A program made the translations under genes and the position numbers. DNA of 64,000 nt from Sporosarcina sp. 6E9 (GTDB taxonomy: Bacteria; Bacillota; Bacilli; Bacillales_A; Planococcaceae). The first letter of the stretch is position 1. Each line of letters begins with the position of its first letter. The notes beneath the pieces were generated by a model. That model was not told the DNA's origin. It saw only the letters and a program-made list of their open reading frames with translations, and did no database searches. Shown piece by piece: positions 16,320 through 25,132 of the stretch. The DNA lies in assembly GCF_017921835.1 (NCBI RefSeq), contig NZ_JAGEMN010000001.1:91874-155873 (forward strand), in the 5' to 3' direction.

Positions 16320-17957
16320 ATGAAATGGAATACACCCGAACAACTAGAAGAATTATTATGCGAGGTCGTTAGTTGGGACAGCAGAACCGGGACAGCCGGC
16401 GAAATGGAGTTTTCAAGTAAAATAAAAGACAAATTGCTGGAACTGAAGTATTTTGAAGAAAATCGTTGGCAGATCCAATTTCATGATGCAGGGAAAGGCC
16501 GAAACGCAGTGACAGGCTTTTATAATAGTGGGGTGACAGCTAAAACGATTGTGCTGATCAGTCATTTCGATACGGTCCATATAGAAGAATTCGGTAACTT
16601 GGAAGCGCTTGCATTCCAACCGAAAGCGTTAACGGAGGAACTCAAAACAAAAATTGATGATTTACCTAAGGATGTCCAACCAGATGTTGAATCGGATGCG
16701 TATTTATTTGGCCGGGGAACGATGGACATGAAAATGGGCCTAGTGTTGCATCTGCACTTGCTGGAATTGGCAACCACTGAGAAATGGCCAATCAACTTGA
16801 TTTTATTAACCGTACCTGATGAAGAAGTGAACTCATCGGGAATGAGGGCGGCTGTCAGTGGATTAATCGATATACGAGAAGAGTATGGGCTAGAATATGA
16901 ATTATTTTTAAACAGTGAACCTTCATTTTCACAAAGACCACAAGATGAAAATTATTATATTTACTCAGGAACAATCGGGAAAATCATGCCTTCTGCTTTA
17001 TTTTACGGAAGGGAAACGCATGCAGGCGAACCGTTAAATGGGATTACCGGGCATTATATGGCCACTTATTTAACAAAGGCGATGGAGTTCAACGCAGACT
17101 TCGTCGAAGAAGTGTACCATGAAAAAACACCATTACCAATCTGTTTAAAAATCAGTGACTTGAAAGTAAATTATTCAACACAGACCTCACATCATAGTGC
17201 AGCGTTATACAACGTTTTTCTAATGAAACAAAATGCAACGGACATTATGAATACGTTCAATAAAACAGCTGTGGCTGCGATGGCTGAATGTGAAATAGAT
17301 TACAACGCGATTTGTAAACGCGAAGGCGTCAATCCAATCGGTAAAATTAAAGTAATGGAATACTGCGATTTATTGGCGTATGCAGAAGAAAAACTAGGCA
17401 TCGCAAAAGTCGTGGAAATAAAAAACGTCGTGATGGCAGATGAAACACTCGATGAACGCGATATGTCCATCCAAATCAGCGATCAACTCATGTTAAATTG
17501 TCAAGAATTAGCACCAGCAACGATCCTATTTTATGCACCGCCTTACTATCCGGCGATTAACTCGTCTGACAATGAACTGGTTACAGAAAAGATTGAGCTG
17601 ACGCAACGAATCTTGAAAGAAAAGTTTGATGTTAACGCAAAACAAGTTCATTATTTCAATGGGATTTCGGATCTGAGTTATGTTAATTATGATGAAAATG
17701 ATACAGGTTGGAAAGCATATAAAAATAATACACCTTTATGGGGAGATGTATACAGTATACCTTTCGAGGAAATGCAGCAGTTGCAGGCACCTGTGTTGAA
17801 CATTGGGCCATTTGGGAAAGATGCGCATAAGTTGACGGAGCGGTTGCATAAGAAGAGTGCATTTGTGCACACGCCGTTTGCTTTGAAGGCTGTTGTGGAG
17901 AGTATGTTTGTTGAACATGTTGAAGATAGGGAAGAACTGGAGACGAAATCTATTTGA
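16320..17957 (+). CDS. M20-family peptidase/deacylase, RocB-like
   Basis: 545-residue zinc-dependent M20/M28-type hydrolase of the RocB group, a poorly characterised Bacillus protein linked to arginine use. Metal ligands appear in SHFDTVH (H82, with D84), GRGTMDMKMG, the catalytic acid pair VPDEEVNSSG, and a C-terminal His region. Length and the long insertion between halves match RocB better than DapE or ArgE. It follows the GntR gene by 20 bases and likely shares its transcript, so it may hydrolyse the imported substrate or an amide intermediate. A GTATACAGTATAC palindrome lies inside its coding sequence. Confidence 0.8.
   Translation: MKWNTPEQLEELLCEVVSWDSRTGTAGEMEFSSKIKDKLLELKYFEENRWQIQFHDAGKGRNAVTGFYNSGVTAKTIVLISHFDTVHIEEFGNLEALAFQPKALTEELKTKIDDLPKDVQPDVESDAYLFGRGTMDMKMGLVLHLHLLELATTEKWPINLILLTVPDEEVNSSGMRAAVSGLIDIREEYGLEYELFLNSEPSFSQRPQDENYYIYSGTIGKIMPSALFYGRETHAGEPLNGITGHYMATYLTKAMEFNADFVEEVYHEKTPLPICLKISDLKVNYSTQTSHHSAALYNVFLMKQNATDIMNTFNKTAVAAMAECEIDYNAICKREGVNPIGKIKVMEYCDLLAYAEEKLGIAKVVEIKNVVMADETLDERDMSIQISDQLMLNCQELAPATILFYAPPYYPAINSSDNELVTEKIELTQRILKEKFDVNAKQVHYFNGISDLSYVNYDENDTGWKAYKNNTPLWGDVYSIPFEEMQQLQAPVLNIGPFGKDAHKLTERLHKKSAFVHTPFALKAVVESMFVEHVEDREELETKSI
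17748..17760 (+). promoter_or_regulatory. Third GntR-like palindrome, inside the RocB-like gene
   Basis: GTATACAGTATAC has the same half-sites as the two operators in the dctP-aminotransferase intergenic region. Its position within coding sequence makes function uncertain. Confidence 0.3.
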
Positions 17958-18095
17958 TGTATTCTGGCGTGGGTTTTTCTCTGCAGGTGGTGCTTTTCTG
18001 CGGGAATCATCGAATTTCGCCCGAATCCTGAAAACTTAGTATGCTATAAAACAATCGTTATTTGTATCCGAAAGTTTTTTATATAAGCAAATCTA

Positions 18096-18133
18096 GGGAG
18101 TCCAATTCATCTGCGAATTGGACTCCTTTACTT
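18096..18133 (+). terminator. Terminator of the TRAP/RocB-like operon
   Basis: GGAGTCCAATTC pairs perfectly with GAATTGGACTCC and a T-rich tail follows. Confidence 0.85.
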
Positions 18134-18250
18134 TTTTCTATTCGGTTATAAGTCGAATAATCCTTCTTTGCACAGTAAAAAGGTAGCGAATGAAACCCGA
18201 GTGTAACTATCTTATCCATTTACCGTCTAAGTCCTTAGGGGGGGGATTAG

Positions 18251-18736
18251 GTGAAATCCAAATTATTGCTTTTCATTTTAATGCTTACATGCCTGTTATC
18301 AATAATGGGGTGTTCCAGGGTTAGTGATCGACCAATTGTTGAAAGTGGGAGTGGCGGGACTTCCAAACATACAATCCTGGAACCGCCAATTTTAACGATT
18401 AAAGTTGGGGAAGAGACTATAAATCCTGCTCTGGGCACTTATAGTTGGCGTATTGACAATGAAGACGGGACAGAAACTGTAATAGAGTCAGATTCGTTGG
18501 CGCCACCAGAAATGATGAACGACAATAATTCATTGCAAGTAACAATAGACACGAACGTTGAACTGAACTTTGAAATACAACCAGATCGTTATAGCGTGAG
18601 GATATGGGATGGCGACAATGTTGTAAGCGCCTCAGATAAAGTGGTTCTTTCTAGTAAAGGAAAAGTTATTTACGAAGTGCTCGCACACTGGGAACAAGGA
18701 ACAGCAAGTTATGTCTTTTCTTTAGAGATTGAATAG
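18251..18736 (+). CDS. Hypothetical lipoprotein
   Basis: 161-residue predicted lipoprotein with a signal peptide ending in LSIMGC at about residue 21. The mature part is acidic with beta-rich character (LTIKVGEETINPALGTYSWR, and a C-terminal YSVRIWDGDNVV). The last segment, EVLAHWEQGTASYVFSLEIE, resembles the end of the lipoprotein at 44675 (VGKWKNGETTLVFDLDVK), so the two are probably distant paralogues. Starts at GTG 18251 behind a G-rich ribosome site. No named family recognised. Confidence 0.65.
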   Translation: MKSKLLLFILMLTCLLSIMGCSRVSDRPIVESGSGGTSKHTILEPPILTIKVGEETINPALGTYSWRIDNEDGTETVIESDSLAPPEMMNDNNSLQVTIDTNVELNFEIQPDRYSVRIWDGDNVVSASDKVVLSSKGKVIYEVLAHWEQGTASYVFSLEIE

Positions 18737-18817
18737 ATTTATTAAATAGACGCTATTAATTCATAACGGGTTCTCTTAACCTTTATACGTATAACAATAA
18801 AAGGAGGTATTACGTGA

Positions 18818-18970
18818 ACAAATACAAACTTTGAAGATGATATGTCGAACAAATTGCCTGTTGGTGCAAAAATCTTTTCGGCTTAAGAATCGGGAAAAGT
18901 TGGAGGGCCAATTTTACTTGTAGAATTAGAGAAATAGCTATATAAATACTACGGGCTTGTGGAGGGTTAA
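18818..18970 (+). pseudogene. Decayed C-terminal fragment of a hypothetical gene
   Basis: One frame reads NFEDDMSNKLPVGAKIFSA, stop, ESGKVGGPILLVELEK, stop, LYKYYGLVEG, stop. The three pieces in a single frame look like a protein C-terminus broken by two nonsense changes. AAAGGAGG with a GTG start precedes it but in another frame. The rest of the 490-base gap up to the TetR gene is empty apart from the terminator. Confidence 0.5.
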
Positions 18971-19011
18971 CCAATTTAAATTGACCTATATCCATAAAAA
19001 TGAACATCAAG

Positions 19012-19055
19012 AGCCTAATTCCTTGCCAAAAATACGCAGGAATTAGGCTTTTTTT
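19012..19055 (+). terminator. Terminator after the decayed gene
   Basis: AGCCTAATTCCT pairs perfectly with AGGAATTAGGCT and is followed by seven T. Confidence 0.85.
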
Positions 19056-19225
19056 AGCTCTAAATTGGTGAATATGGAAGAAACAGTTGGTAAGAATCTA
19101 ACGAGCCCTTCTTTTGTGAGTTCTACGAGCGGTCCCATAAAAGTTGCAGAAAAGCAGTTCATATTTTATGATGAAACTAAGAAAACTAAAATCGTTTCAA
19201 TAGTTTTATCTGAGGAGGTTGAAAT

Positions 19226-19780
19226 TTGAAGAGTCGAATCATAAATGGATTTATTGAAGAGTCTGTAGATAATGGTGTTAAGTTCACGATGGATGATTTA
19301 GCAAGACGACTTGGAATTAGTAAGCGTACGCTATATGAGCATTTTCCATCGAAAGTGAATATATTGGATTCAATTATTGATATGACGCTTGAAGAGTTCG
19401 ACGACCAGACACGCAATATAATTGAGAACCCTAAATTTACGTTGGTGGAGAAAATCCGAAAAGCCATTGTGGTCATGCCGAAGCATAATGAGTTTTACGA
19501 CACGCGTATTTTAGAGCAATTGAAACGCTTTTATCCGGAACAATGGGAACGAGTGAATCGTGAATTATATATGTGGGATGACTTGAAAGGGCTGCTCGAA
19601 GAAGGTATTAGAACTGGTGTCATTAAGGATCGTAATATTGATTTGCTAATGAAAATTATTATCGAGGCTATGAACACTACATTCGATCGCCAGTTTTTTT
19701 TAGAACATAGTATATCAGTAACCGAAGCGGTTGAAACGATTGTGGATATGTTATTAACGGGTATTATTAGAGAAAAATGA
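19226..19780 (+). CDS. TetR/AcrR-family transcriptional regulator
   Basis: 184-residue regulator with an N-terminal TetR helix-turn-helix: FTMDDLARRLGISKRTLYEHFPSKVNILDSII covers helices 2-4 at about residues 20-50. The C-terminal ligand-binding half is helical and not diagnostic. Starts at TTG 19226 with ribosome site GAGGAGG. The next gene, 90 bases on in the same direction, is a MATE efflux pump, so it most likely controls that pump in response to a drug-like ligand. Confidence 0.85.
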   Translation: MKSRIINGFIEESVDNGVKFTMDDLARRLGISKRTLYEHFPSKVNILDSIIDMTLEEFDDQTRNIIENPKFTLVEKIRKAIVVMPKHNEFYDTRILEQLKRFYPEQWERVNRELYMWDDLKGLLEEGIRTGVIKDRNIDLLMKIIIEAMNTTFDRQFFLEHSISVTEAVETIVDMLLTGIIREK

Positions 19781-19870
19781 CATGGGACTTGCCATCCATT
19801 TTAGTTTGAGATAAATCTAAGATAGCTTCCACGTTTTAAGGAAAGATAGTAGCTAAGGAAGTGGACATGT

Positions 19871-21199
19871 ATGGGAGAACAACAGTTATTAAACCGCTTA
19901 GACACGGAATCCGTTGGAAAGTCATTTATGAGGTATTTGATTCCTTCCACAGTTGGAATGATATTGATGGCTATTAATATTGTGGTTGACGGAATTATGG
20001 TAGGCAATCGTTTAGGCCCGGTTGCGCTCGCTGGAGTGGGCATTGCCGTTCCTGTGTATACGATATTCGTAGCGATGTCCCTTTGGATAGGAATTGGTGC
20101 TGCAACCCGTTATTCAGCAGAGATGGGCGCTAAACGGCCAGATAAAGCGCGCGTTATTTTTTCACATGCGATTATCTCTATCTTTATTTTAACGATAATT
20201 ATTGGGCTACTTGCCTATTTGAATAGGGCAAAACTTGCGTATTTATTAGGTGCGAATACTGATACCTTCCCCTATGTAGCAGACTATATGAGTATCATGT
20301 TATTGTTCGGTTTCGTTTTTACGGTAGAAAATGCATTTAGCATATTGGTGAGAAATGACGGGGGACCAAATCTGTCAATGATTGCACTTGTCTCAACCTC
20401 ACTTGTTAATATAGGATTGAATTATGTATTCCTTTTCGTACTCGATTATGGGGTAAGGGGAGCTGCGGCGGCAACGGTAATCGGTGCGGCTGTTGGCATG
20501 ATCATATTGAGTACCCATTTTTTCAAAAAGAAAAGCAACTTACGTTTCGTTCGCTTCAAATTCGACCAAAAGTTATTCTTAATCGTATTGATCATAGGAT
20601 TCCCTAGTTTTCTTGCTGAGGTCGGATTTTCGGTCTTTACAATTTCGCATAACAACACATTTGAACGCCTTGCAGGAACCGCAGGTGTATCTGCATTTAC
20701 AATATTGAATTATGTCCACAGCGTTATGCTCCTCCTCTTTTTAGGGATGGGTGCAGCGATTCAACCGTTAATTAGCTATTATTACGGGGCAAAGAACGAG
20801 GAGAAAATGAAAAAAACATTACGAATGGCGATTGGGACATCGGTAGGAGCAGGTATCCTCTTTTTCTTTATCGGTCTCTTTGCGTCCGGACCAATTGTAG
20901 GTTTGTTCGGAGATTTCCCAGAGGAAGTGATGGCCCTGGCTATTCCAGGAATTAAACTATTCTTTATCGCTTATCTTTTCATGGGCATGAACTTTGTCAT
21001 GATGACTTACTACCAATCTATCGGACAAATCAGGATGGCAACCTGGATTACAGCTTCTAGGGAAATTGTCTTTTTGCTCATCCTGCTTGCAATTCTACCG
21101 AAGATATTAGGATTGACGGGCGTTTGGTTAGCTATTCCAACATCAGAGTTTATCGTATTAATTACAATATTTTATTATCATTGGAAGTGGAACAGGTAA
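19871..21199 (+). CDS. MATE-family multidrug efflux transporter
   Basis: 442-residue antiporter with 12 hydrophobic helices in two homologous halves. MATE hallmarks are the N-terminal IPSTVGMILMAINIVVDGIMVGN segment, the LGPVALAGVGIAVPVY loop and, in the second half, LGMGAAIQPLISYYYGAKN. It uses a Na+ or H+ gradient to export cationic toxicants. It is probably regulated by the TetR gene before it. Ribosome site AAGGAAGTG. Confidence 0.9.
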   Translation: MGEQQLLNRLDTESVGKSFMRYLIPSTVGMILMAINIVVDGIMVGNRLGPVALAGVGIAVPVYTIFVAMSLWIGIGAATRYSAEMGAKRPDKARVIFSHAIISIFILTIIIGLLAYLNRAKLAYLLGANTDTFPYVADYMSIMLLFGFVFTVENAFSILVRNDGGPNLSMIALVSTSLVNIGLNYVFLFVLDYGVRGAAAATVIGAAVGMIILSTHFFKKKSNLRFVRFKFDQKLFLIVLIIGFPSFLAEVGFSVFTISHNNTFERLAGTAGVSAFTILNYVHSVMLLLFLGMGAAIQPLISYYYGAKNEEKMKKTLRMAIGTSVGAGILFFFIGLFASGPIVGLFGDFPEEVMALAIPGIKLFFIAYLFMGMNFVMMTYYQSIGQIRMATWITASREIVFLLILLAILPKILGLTGVWLAIPTSEFIVLITIFYYHWKWNR

Positions 21200-21233
21200 A
21201 GAAACAAGGAATTTAGTCAGAGGTGGAATTGTT

Positions 21234-21522
21234 ATGCGCGAAAATGACCGAGATAAATTGCTTGGCAGTCGAACGACGAATTTGGCAGAAGAACCGAATC
21301 AGTCGCCTCATTATTCACATGATGAGGCGACGCCCTATTCAGTATTGACCGCTTACCTCTGAAACATTCCAACTTATTGAAGAAGAAATCGGGAATTATT
21401 GTGCTGAATTAGATGTCTATGAACAGAAACCAGTTGACGTTCTTGTATTAATTAAACAACAGGAGATCGTCATTGACGATCTCTTTTATGTCTTATCGGG
21501 CCATGGTTGTTGGATATAAACT
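21234..21522 (+). pseudogene. Short frameshifted hypothetical gene
   Basis: ATG 21234 opens a 42-codon frame (MRENDRDKLLGSRTTNLAEE and on) that ends at 21362. From about 21356 another frame continues in similar style (SETFQLIEEEIGNYCAELDV) to TAA near 21520. A single frameshift would join them into one small acidic protein. The joint is a guess; both parts may be relics. Confidence 0.35.
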
Positions 21523-21551
21523 AAAAAGAGTTTTTACTGTGGAGGTATCAG

Positions 21552-21734
21552 ATGTTGAAAAGACCATTTGGAATAAGACTCGATGGTTGTGTTTATGCAA
21601 CTAGTGGAGAAGATTTAAGTGAAGAAGAGTTTTCGAATGCTTTTATTGAATTTATTGAAGAAAGAGGATGGTATTTCGGTGGGGCGCTGTACCAGATTGA
21701 CGAAGAGGGAAATCCTTCAAATGCTACGCTCTAA
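21552..21734 (+). CDS. Small hypothetical protein
   Basis: 60-residue acidic soluble protein with ribosome site GTGGAGG 7 bases before ATG. The sequence alternates strand-like and helical segments (GIRLDGCVYATSGEDLSEEE, then FIEFIEERGWYFGGALYQID), which suggests a compact alpha/beta fold. I do not recognise the family. The downstream gap has a single repeat-like half site at about 21826. Confidence 0.6.
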   Translation: MLKRPFGIRLDGCVYATSGEDLSEEEFSNAFIEFIEERGWYFGGALYQIDEEGNPSNATL

Positions 21735-21824
21735 TCACCCTTCAGGAGAAGAATAACAACCTGAAATAATAAAATACAATGCGAAAACGAAAAGGTTTGA
21801 GACTTTACAGTAAGGTGAGGTTCC

Positions 21825-21845
21825 TGCAACGGGCCAGGTTGTTGT
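21825..21845 (+). repeat. Half copy of the cassette repeat 3' core
   Basis: CAACGGGCCAGGTTGTTG matches the 3' core AACGGGCCATTTTGTTG of the array repeats, without a 5' core. It may be a relic marking an old cassette junction. Confidence 0.35.
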
Positions 21846-21909
21846 GAAATATTCTAATTTAAATTATAGATTATAGAAGTAAAATGCTTGTGGAGATGAG
21901 GTGAATTAA

Positions 21910-22350
21910 ATGCGGTTACCAATGTATATTACAGGTATAGCAAATCACAATATTGATTTAAAGAGGATGGATGGATACTTATTTAAAAAGTTAGGATACG
22001 AAATTTCCAGGAAATTTCATGGTGAAGTAATTGGTTATAATTCGCCCAGGTATCCGTTAAAATATTTTCGCCTAGATATAAAAATAGGTGAAAATATAAT
22101 GTCCATTTTACTTCATGAATATTTCCCTTATGTTGCCATCGCTTTATATGAAGATGAACTTCAAATCCATTATATAGATTCTGAAAATCTAAGAAACGAA
22201 TTAAAACCATACTATACAGTTTTAGAAAAGGCATTTCTAAACAAACCCTTTGATCCCAATTCTCATGACTTGTCAGAGACTGAAATAAAAAATGAGAAAC
22301 ATTGGAGACCGAATACAAACGGAGAAGTTATTTTTAATTGTTGGGATTAG
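21910..22350 (+). CDS. Hypothetical protein
   Basis: 146-residue soluble protein, mixed alpha/beta, rich in aromatic residues (YITGIANHNIDLKRMDGYLF near the start, ISILLHEYFPYVAIALYEDE-like middle). Ribosome site GATGAGGTG 8 bases before ATG. Ends in CWD just before a degenerate GGGTGC repeat and a weak terminator. No family recognised. Confidence 0.6.
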   Translation: MRLPMYITGIANHNIDLKRMDGYLFKKLGYEISRKFHGEVIGYNSPRYPLKYFRLDIKIGENIMSILLHEYFPYVAIALYEDELQIHYIDSENLRNELKPYYTVLEKAFLNKPFDPNSHDLSETEIKNEKHWRPNTNGEVIFNCWD

Positions 22351-22359
22351 CATATTCTC

Positions 22360-22428
22360 TTATTGGGTGCGCTTGTTAATAAATTAATATCACGAATGGA
22401 TCTTAATAGGGTCCTTTTTTTATTGCGT
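22360..22428 (+). repeat. Degenerate cassette repeat with terminator-like end
   Basis: TATTGGGTGCGCTTGTTAAT, 10 bases after the stop of the previous gene, resembles the 5' core GGGTGCGATTGTTG. The downstream GGATC..GGGTCC hairpin with seven T can act as a terminator. Confidence 0.45.
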
Positions 22429-22443
22429 TAGAAATTCAATAGA

Positions 22444-22470
22444 AAAAGCACTGCCAAGGACAGTACTAAA
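22444..22470 (-). terminator. Terminator of the AEC transporter gene
   Basis: On the minus strand, ACTGTCC and GGCAGT form a short hairpin followed by GCTTTTT, 25-50 bases past the AEC stop codon. Confidence 0.5.
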
Positions 22471-22496
22471 GATACGTTAATTCTTTTGCACATTAA

Positions 22497-23444
22497 CTAG
22501 TTTATTACTAATTGTACCCACTGTAGAATGTTGTAAATGATCGGGATGGTTAGGATGCAAAGGGTTGTCGTCAGCATAACACCAACCGATGCAAAGGAAG
22601 CGTCTGCACCAAATTTTTGCGCATAAACAGAGGTCGTCGAAGCACTTGGCATTGCAGCTGTCACCACGGCAACGATGATGAGCGAAGGTGGAACAGGTAG
22701 AAATATAAAAACAAGTAAGCTTAACGGAAGAAGTATTAATTTAAACATGGCGGCAATCCAAATATAGAGATTCTTTCCGTACTGTAGAAAGTCCTTTCGC
22801 TGAATGTCAGCAAGAAAGCTACCAATCAGAATCATGGATAAAGGAATCGTCATTTTACCGATGCCTTCAAATGTCGTTAAAATCATGTCCGGCCAACTAA
22901 ACGGAAGGAATAGCATACATACGCCAACCAGTGTTGCCAATATCCCCGGATTGAAAAATAACACACGCCAATTTATGCTTTGGTCATGCTTTGTAAACAG
23001 ATAAATGCCATACGTCCAGATTAATATTAAGTAAAAGATGTTAAATATCGTCAAGTAGATAACCCCTTGCTCGGCCATCAAAATATAAATAACAGCAAAT
23101 CCAATAAACCCTTGATTGCCAAAAACAATTAAGCTCTCAAACACACTTTTTTGCTCATCAGGAAGTGCAGCTTTTTTTCGCAGAATAGCCGCAATAAATA
23201 CAGATACAGTAAGTACGAAAATAGACATGGCGACAAGCCAAACAAAATCGACAAGCAATTCAATGGAAAAAGTCGTTTGTAGCGAGAACAAGATCAACGC
23301 AGGTAAAGTAATATACAGCATAAGCTGTGTAAAGACCTGATTCGCATGTTCACTGAATACGCGTAATTTGCGCGCAGTGAAGCCAATAATCGCCATGATA
23401 TAAAGCGGTATCATCGCCAGCACAAAAGTACTGATAGATAGCAA
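22497..23444 (-). CDS. AEC-family (auxin efflux carrier-like) transporter
   Basis: 315-residue membrane protein with about ten helices in two five-helix halves, the bacterial AEC family (malonate, malate or related permeases such as MleP/MdcF). Marks are GFTARKLRVFSEHANQVFTQLMLYITLPALI at the start and the NPGILATLVGVCMLFLPF segment that begins the second repeat. Near the end, AAMPSASTTSVYAQKFGADA is the conserved AEC tail motif. It starts at TTG 23444, about 10 bases after AAAGGAG. It stands alone and its substrate is unknown. Confidence 0.8.
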   Translation of the reverse strand: MLSISTFVLAMIPLYIMAIIGFTARKLRVFSEHANQVFTQLMLYITLPALILFSLQTTFSIELLVDFVWLVAMSIFVLTVSVFIAAILRKKAALPDEQKSVFESLIVFGNQGFIGFAVIYILMAEQGVIYLTIFNIFYLILIWTYGIYLFTKHDQSINWRVLFFNPGILATLVGVCMLFLPFSWPDMILTTFEGIGKMTIPLSMILIGSFLADIQRKDFLQYGKNLYIWIAAMFKLILLPLSLLVFIFLPVPPSLIIVAVVTAAMPSASTTSVYAQKFGADASFASVGVMLTTTLCILTIPIIYNILQWVQLVIN

Positions 23445-23587
23445 AAACTGTATCTCCTTTTTAAATTAGTGTTGTACTCTATGAATATAGAAGAGATAAG
23501 GTGAAAAAGTTTCGGCATCGAATACTTTTTGAAGGTACGGTACCTTTACCTTTCACTGGAAGCTTTCCTGGATGCACAGGCTAAAAA

Positions 23588-23618
23588 AAGAGACCCGTCA
23601 GCTGGGTCTCTGATTTTT
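23588..23618. terminator. Bidirectional terminator at the ohrR end
   Basis: AGAGACCC pairs with GGGTCTCT, with A and T runs on either side. It closes the ohr-gpx-ohrR operon on the minus strand. Confidence 0.8.
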
Positions 23619-23630
23619 TGTGATTTACGT

Positions 23631-24083
23631 TTAGACGGTAGAAAGGTTCGTCCGCTCTTTCAATTTCTTGTTTAGTTCATCCAGTCTTGCCATCAGCTCA
23701 TCATACTCAGTCAAGCTGATCTGGCACAGTTGAATCTCTTGCATGACTTGCTGCGTGATGTTGCTTCGTTCGACGTACGCCTTCTCTTGCAACATGACAT
23801 ATACTCTACGTTGGTCTTCTGTTGACCGGTCTTTGCGTAGCCAACCGTTTTCCTGCATGCGGGCAATCATCGGCGTTAGTGTACCCGTACCGAGATCGAC
23901 TTGTTCGCCCAGTTCTTTCATTGTGATTCCGTCACGCTCCCATAAGGCTAGTAGCACCAGGTATTGGGGATACGTAAGCCCGAATGGTTTCAGCACACTT
24001 GTATAAAGCTTGGTGAACGCCGCTCCAGTTTCATAAACAGCGAAACATAGCTGTTTATCAAGCGTCAGAAAGTCTTTCATCAT
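23631..24083 (-). CDS. ohrR: MarR-family organic peroxide sensor OhrR
   Basis: 150-residue winged-helix repressor. The N-terminal reactive cysteine is C13 in LDKQLCFAVYETG, the position used by OhrR to sense organic hydroperoxides, and Tyr17 nearby also fits. The DNA-binding helix region reads TMKELGEQVDLGTGTLTPMIARMQENGWL, and the wing is RSTEDQRRVYVML. It is the third gene after ohr and a peroxidase gene; its ATG overlaps the peroxidase stop by four bases. It should repress the operon until Cys13 is oxidised. Confidence 0.9.
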   Translation of the reverse strand: MMKDFLTLDKQLCFAVYETGAAFTKLYTSVLKPFGLTYPQYLVLLALWERDGITMKELGEQVDLGTGTLTPMIARMQENGWLRKDRSTEDQRRVYVMLQEKAYVERSNITQQVMQEIQLCQISLTEYDELMARLDELNKKLKERTNLSTV

Positions 24084-24556
24084 AACAGCTTTTCCACGTC
24101 TTCTGCGAGTTTTTCGGGAGCTGTTTGCGGTGCATAGCGCTTAATGACTTGTCCGTTGCCGTCTACTAGGAACTTTGTGAAGTTCCATTTGATTTTCTTC
24201 GACAACAGCCCTTTTTGTTCTGACGTTAAGTGATTGAATAACGGTTCTGCATCATCACCATTGACATCGACTTTCGCCATCATCGGGAACGTCACGCCGT
24301 AATTCAATTGGCAGAATTCAGTCGTTTCATCAATATTATCGAATTCCTGATCATTGAACTGATCGCAAGGAAAACCAAGAATCATCAGGCCGTCATCTTT
24401 GTATTGTTCATATAGCGATTGCAGTCCACCAAACTGCGGCGCGAAGCCGCATTTACTTGCCGTGTTTACGATGATTAAAGGCTTCCCTTTATACGCTTCC
24501 AAAGACAACTTGTCACCATTCGGTTTGTTCACTTCAAAATCATAAACGGATACCAA
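24080..24556 (-). CDS. Glutathione peroxidase-family thiol peroxidase (BsaA-like)
   Basis: 158-residue protein of the GPx family, thioredoxin fold. The peroxidatic cysteine is C36 in NTASKCGFAPQF, replacing selenocysteine. The catalytic Gln lies in the GLMILGFPCDQF segment and the WNFTKFLVDG motif supplies Trp and Asn. Bacterial Cys-GPx proteins usually take electrons from thioredoxin rather than glutathione. Sitting between ohr and ohrR, it likely works with Ohr in removing lipid or organic hydroperoxides. Confidence 0.9.
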   Translation of the reverse strand: MVSVYDFEVNKPNGDKLSLEAYKGKPLIIVNTASKCGFAPQFGGLQSLYEQYKDDGLMILGFPCDQFNDQEFDNIDETTEFCQLNYGVTFPMMAKVDVNGDDAEPLFNHLTSEQKGLLSKKIKWNFTKFLVDGNGQVIKRYAPQTAPEKLAEDVEKLL

Positions 24557-24570
24557 ACGAATTCCTCCTT

Positions 24571-24990
24571 TTATTTTACAGTAATCTCGACTTCAACATT
24601 GCCATTGATTGCTTTAGAATACGGGCAGTAATTATGTGCCTTATGTACATATTCATCTGCGACTGCCTGATCTACACCAGCAATTGTCACTTCGAGCTTG
24701 ACGCCCAGTTTAACGCCACCATCTTTTTTATCTGGATACAGTGCCACGGTTGCGATCACTTCACTACTTGTATACTCAACTTTGTCTTTGTCTAATTGAA
24801 GTTCGAGTGCGCTGTTGAAACATGCGCTATATCCTGCAGCAAACAATTGCTCAGGATTTGATGCAGTCGTTACTTCACCGCCAAGCGCTGCAGGTTTTGC
24901 AACGTCCAGATTGAATATATTGTCCGGTGAATAAACAGATCCATCTCGTCCGCCTGTATTGATAATTGTCGTTTCGTAAAGTGGTTTCAT
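24571..24990 (-). CDS. ohr: Organic hydroperoxide resistance protein Ohr
   Basis: 139-residue OsmC/Ohr-family thiol peroxidase. The two redox cysteines are C57 in AAGYSACFNSAL and C122 in HNYCPYSKAI, diagnostic for Ohr. The conserved Arg is in NTGGRDGSVYSPD. It reduces fatty-acid and organic hydroperoxides in the cytoplasm using lipoyl thiols. First gene of the minus-strand ohr-gpx-ohrR operon. Ribosome site AGAGG before ATG. Confidence 0.92.
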   Translation of the reverse strand: MKPLYETTIINTGGRDGSVYSPDNIFNLDVAKPAALGGEVTTASNPEQLFAAGYSACFNSALELQLDKDKVEYTSSEVIATVALYPDKKDGGVKLGVKLEVTIAGVDQAVADEYVHKAHNYCPYSKAINGNVEVEITVK

Positions 24991-25023
24991 TTCAAAACGC
25001 CTCTTTTCTGTTTTTTATATCGT

Positions 25024-25048
25024 GTACGATTCAATCTTAAGCGATTTA
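25024..25048 (-). promoter_or_regulatory. Candidate OhrR operator region before ohr
   Basis: The ohr leader holds an imperfect palindrome AATC-N6-GATT at about 25034-25047 inside an AT-rich stretch, where an OhrR box would be expected. The match to the known TACAATT-AATTGTA pattern is weak. Confidence 0.25.
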
Positions 25049-25081
25049 CTTTATCAGTACAATTTATATGCCTAAAAACAC

Positions 25082-25121
25082 AAAAAAACACGCTTCATCC
25101 ATTGTTTGAATGAAACGTGCT
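25082..25121 (-). terminator. Terminator of the amidohydrolase gene
   Basis: On the minus strand, GCACGTTTCAT pairs with ATGAAGCGTG and a run of seven T follows, just past the amidohydrolase stop. Confidence 0.8.
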
Positions 25122-25132
25122 TTCAGTAGAAC

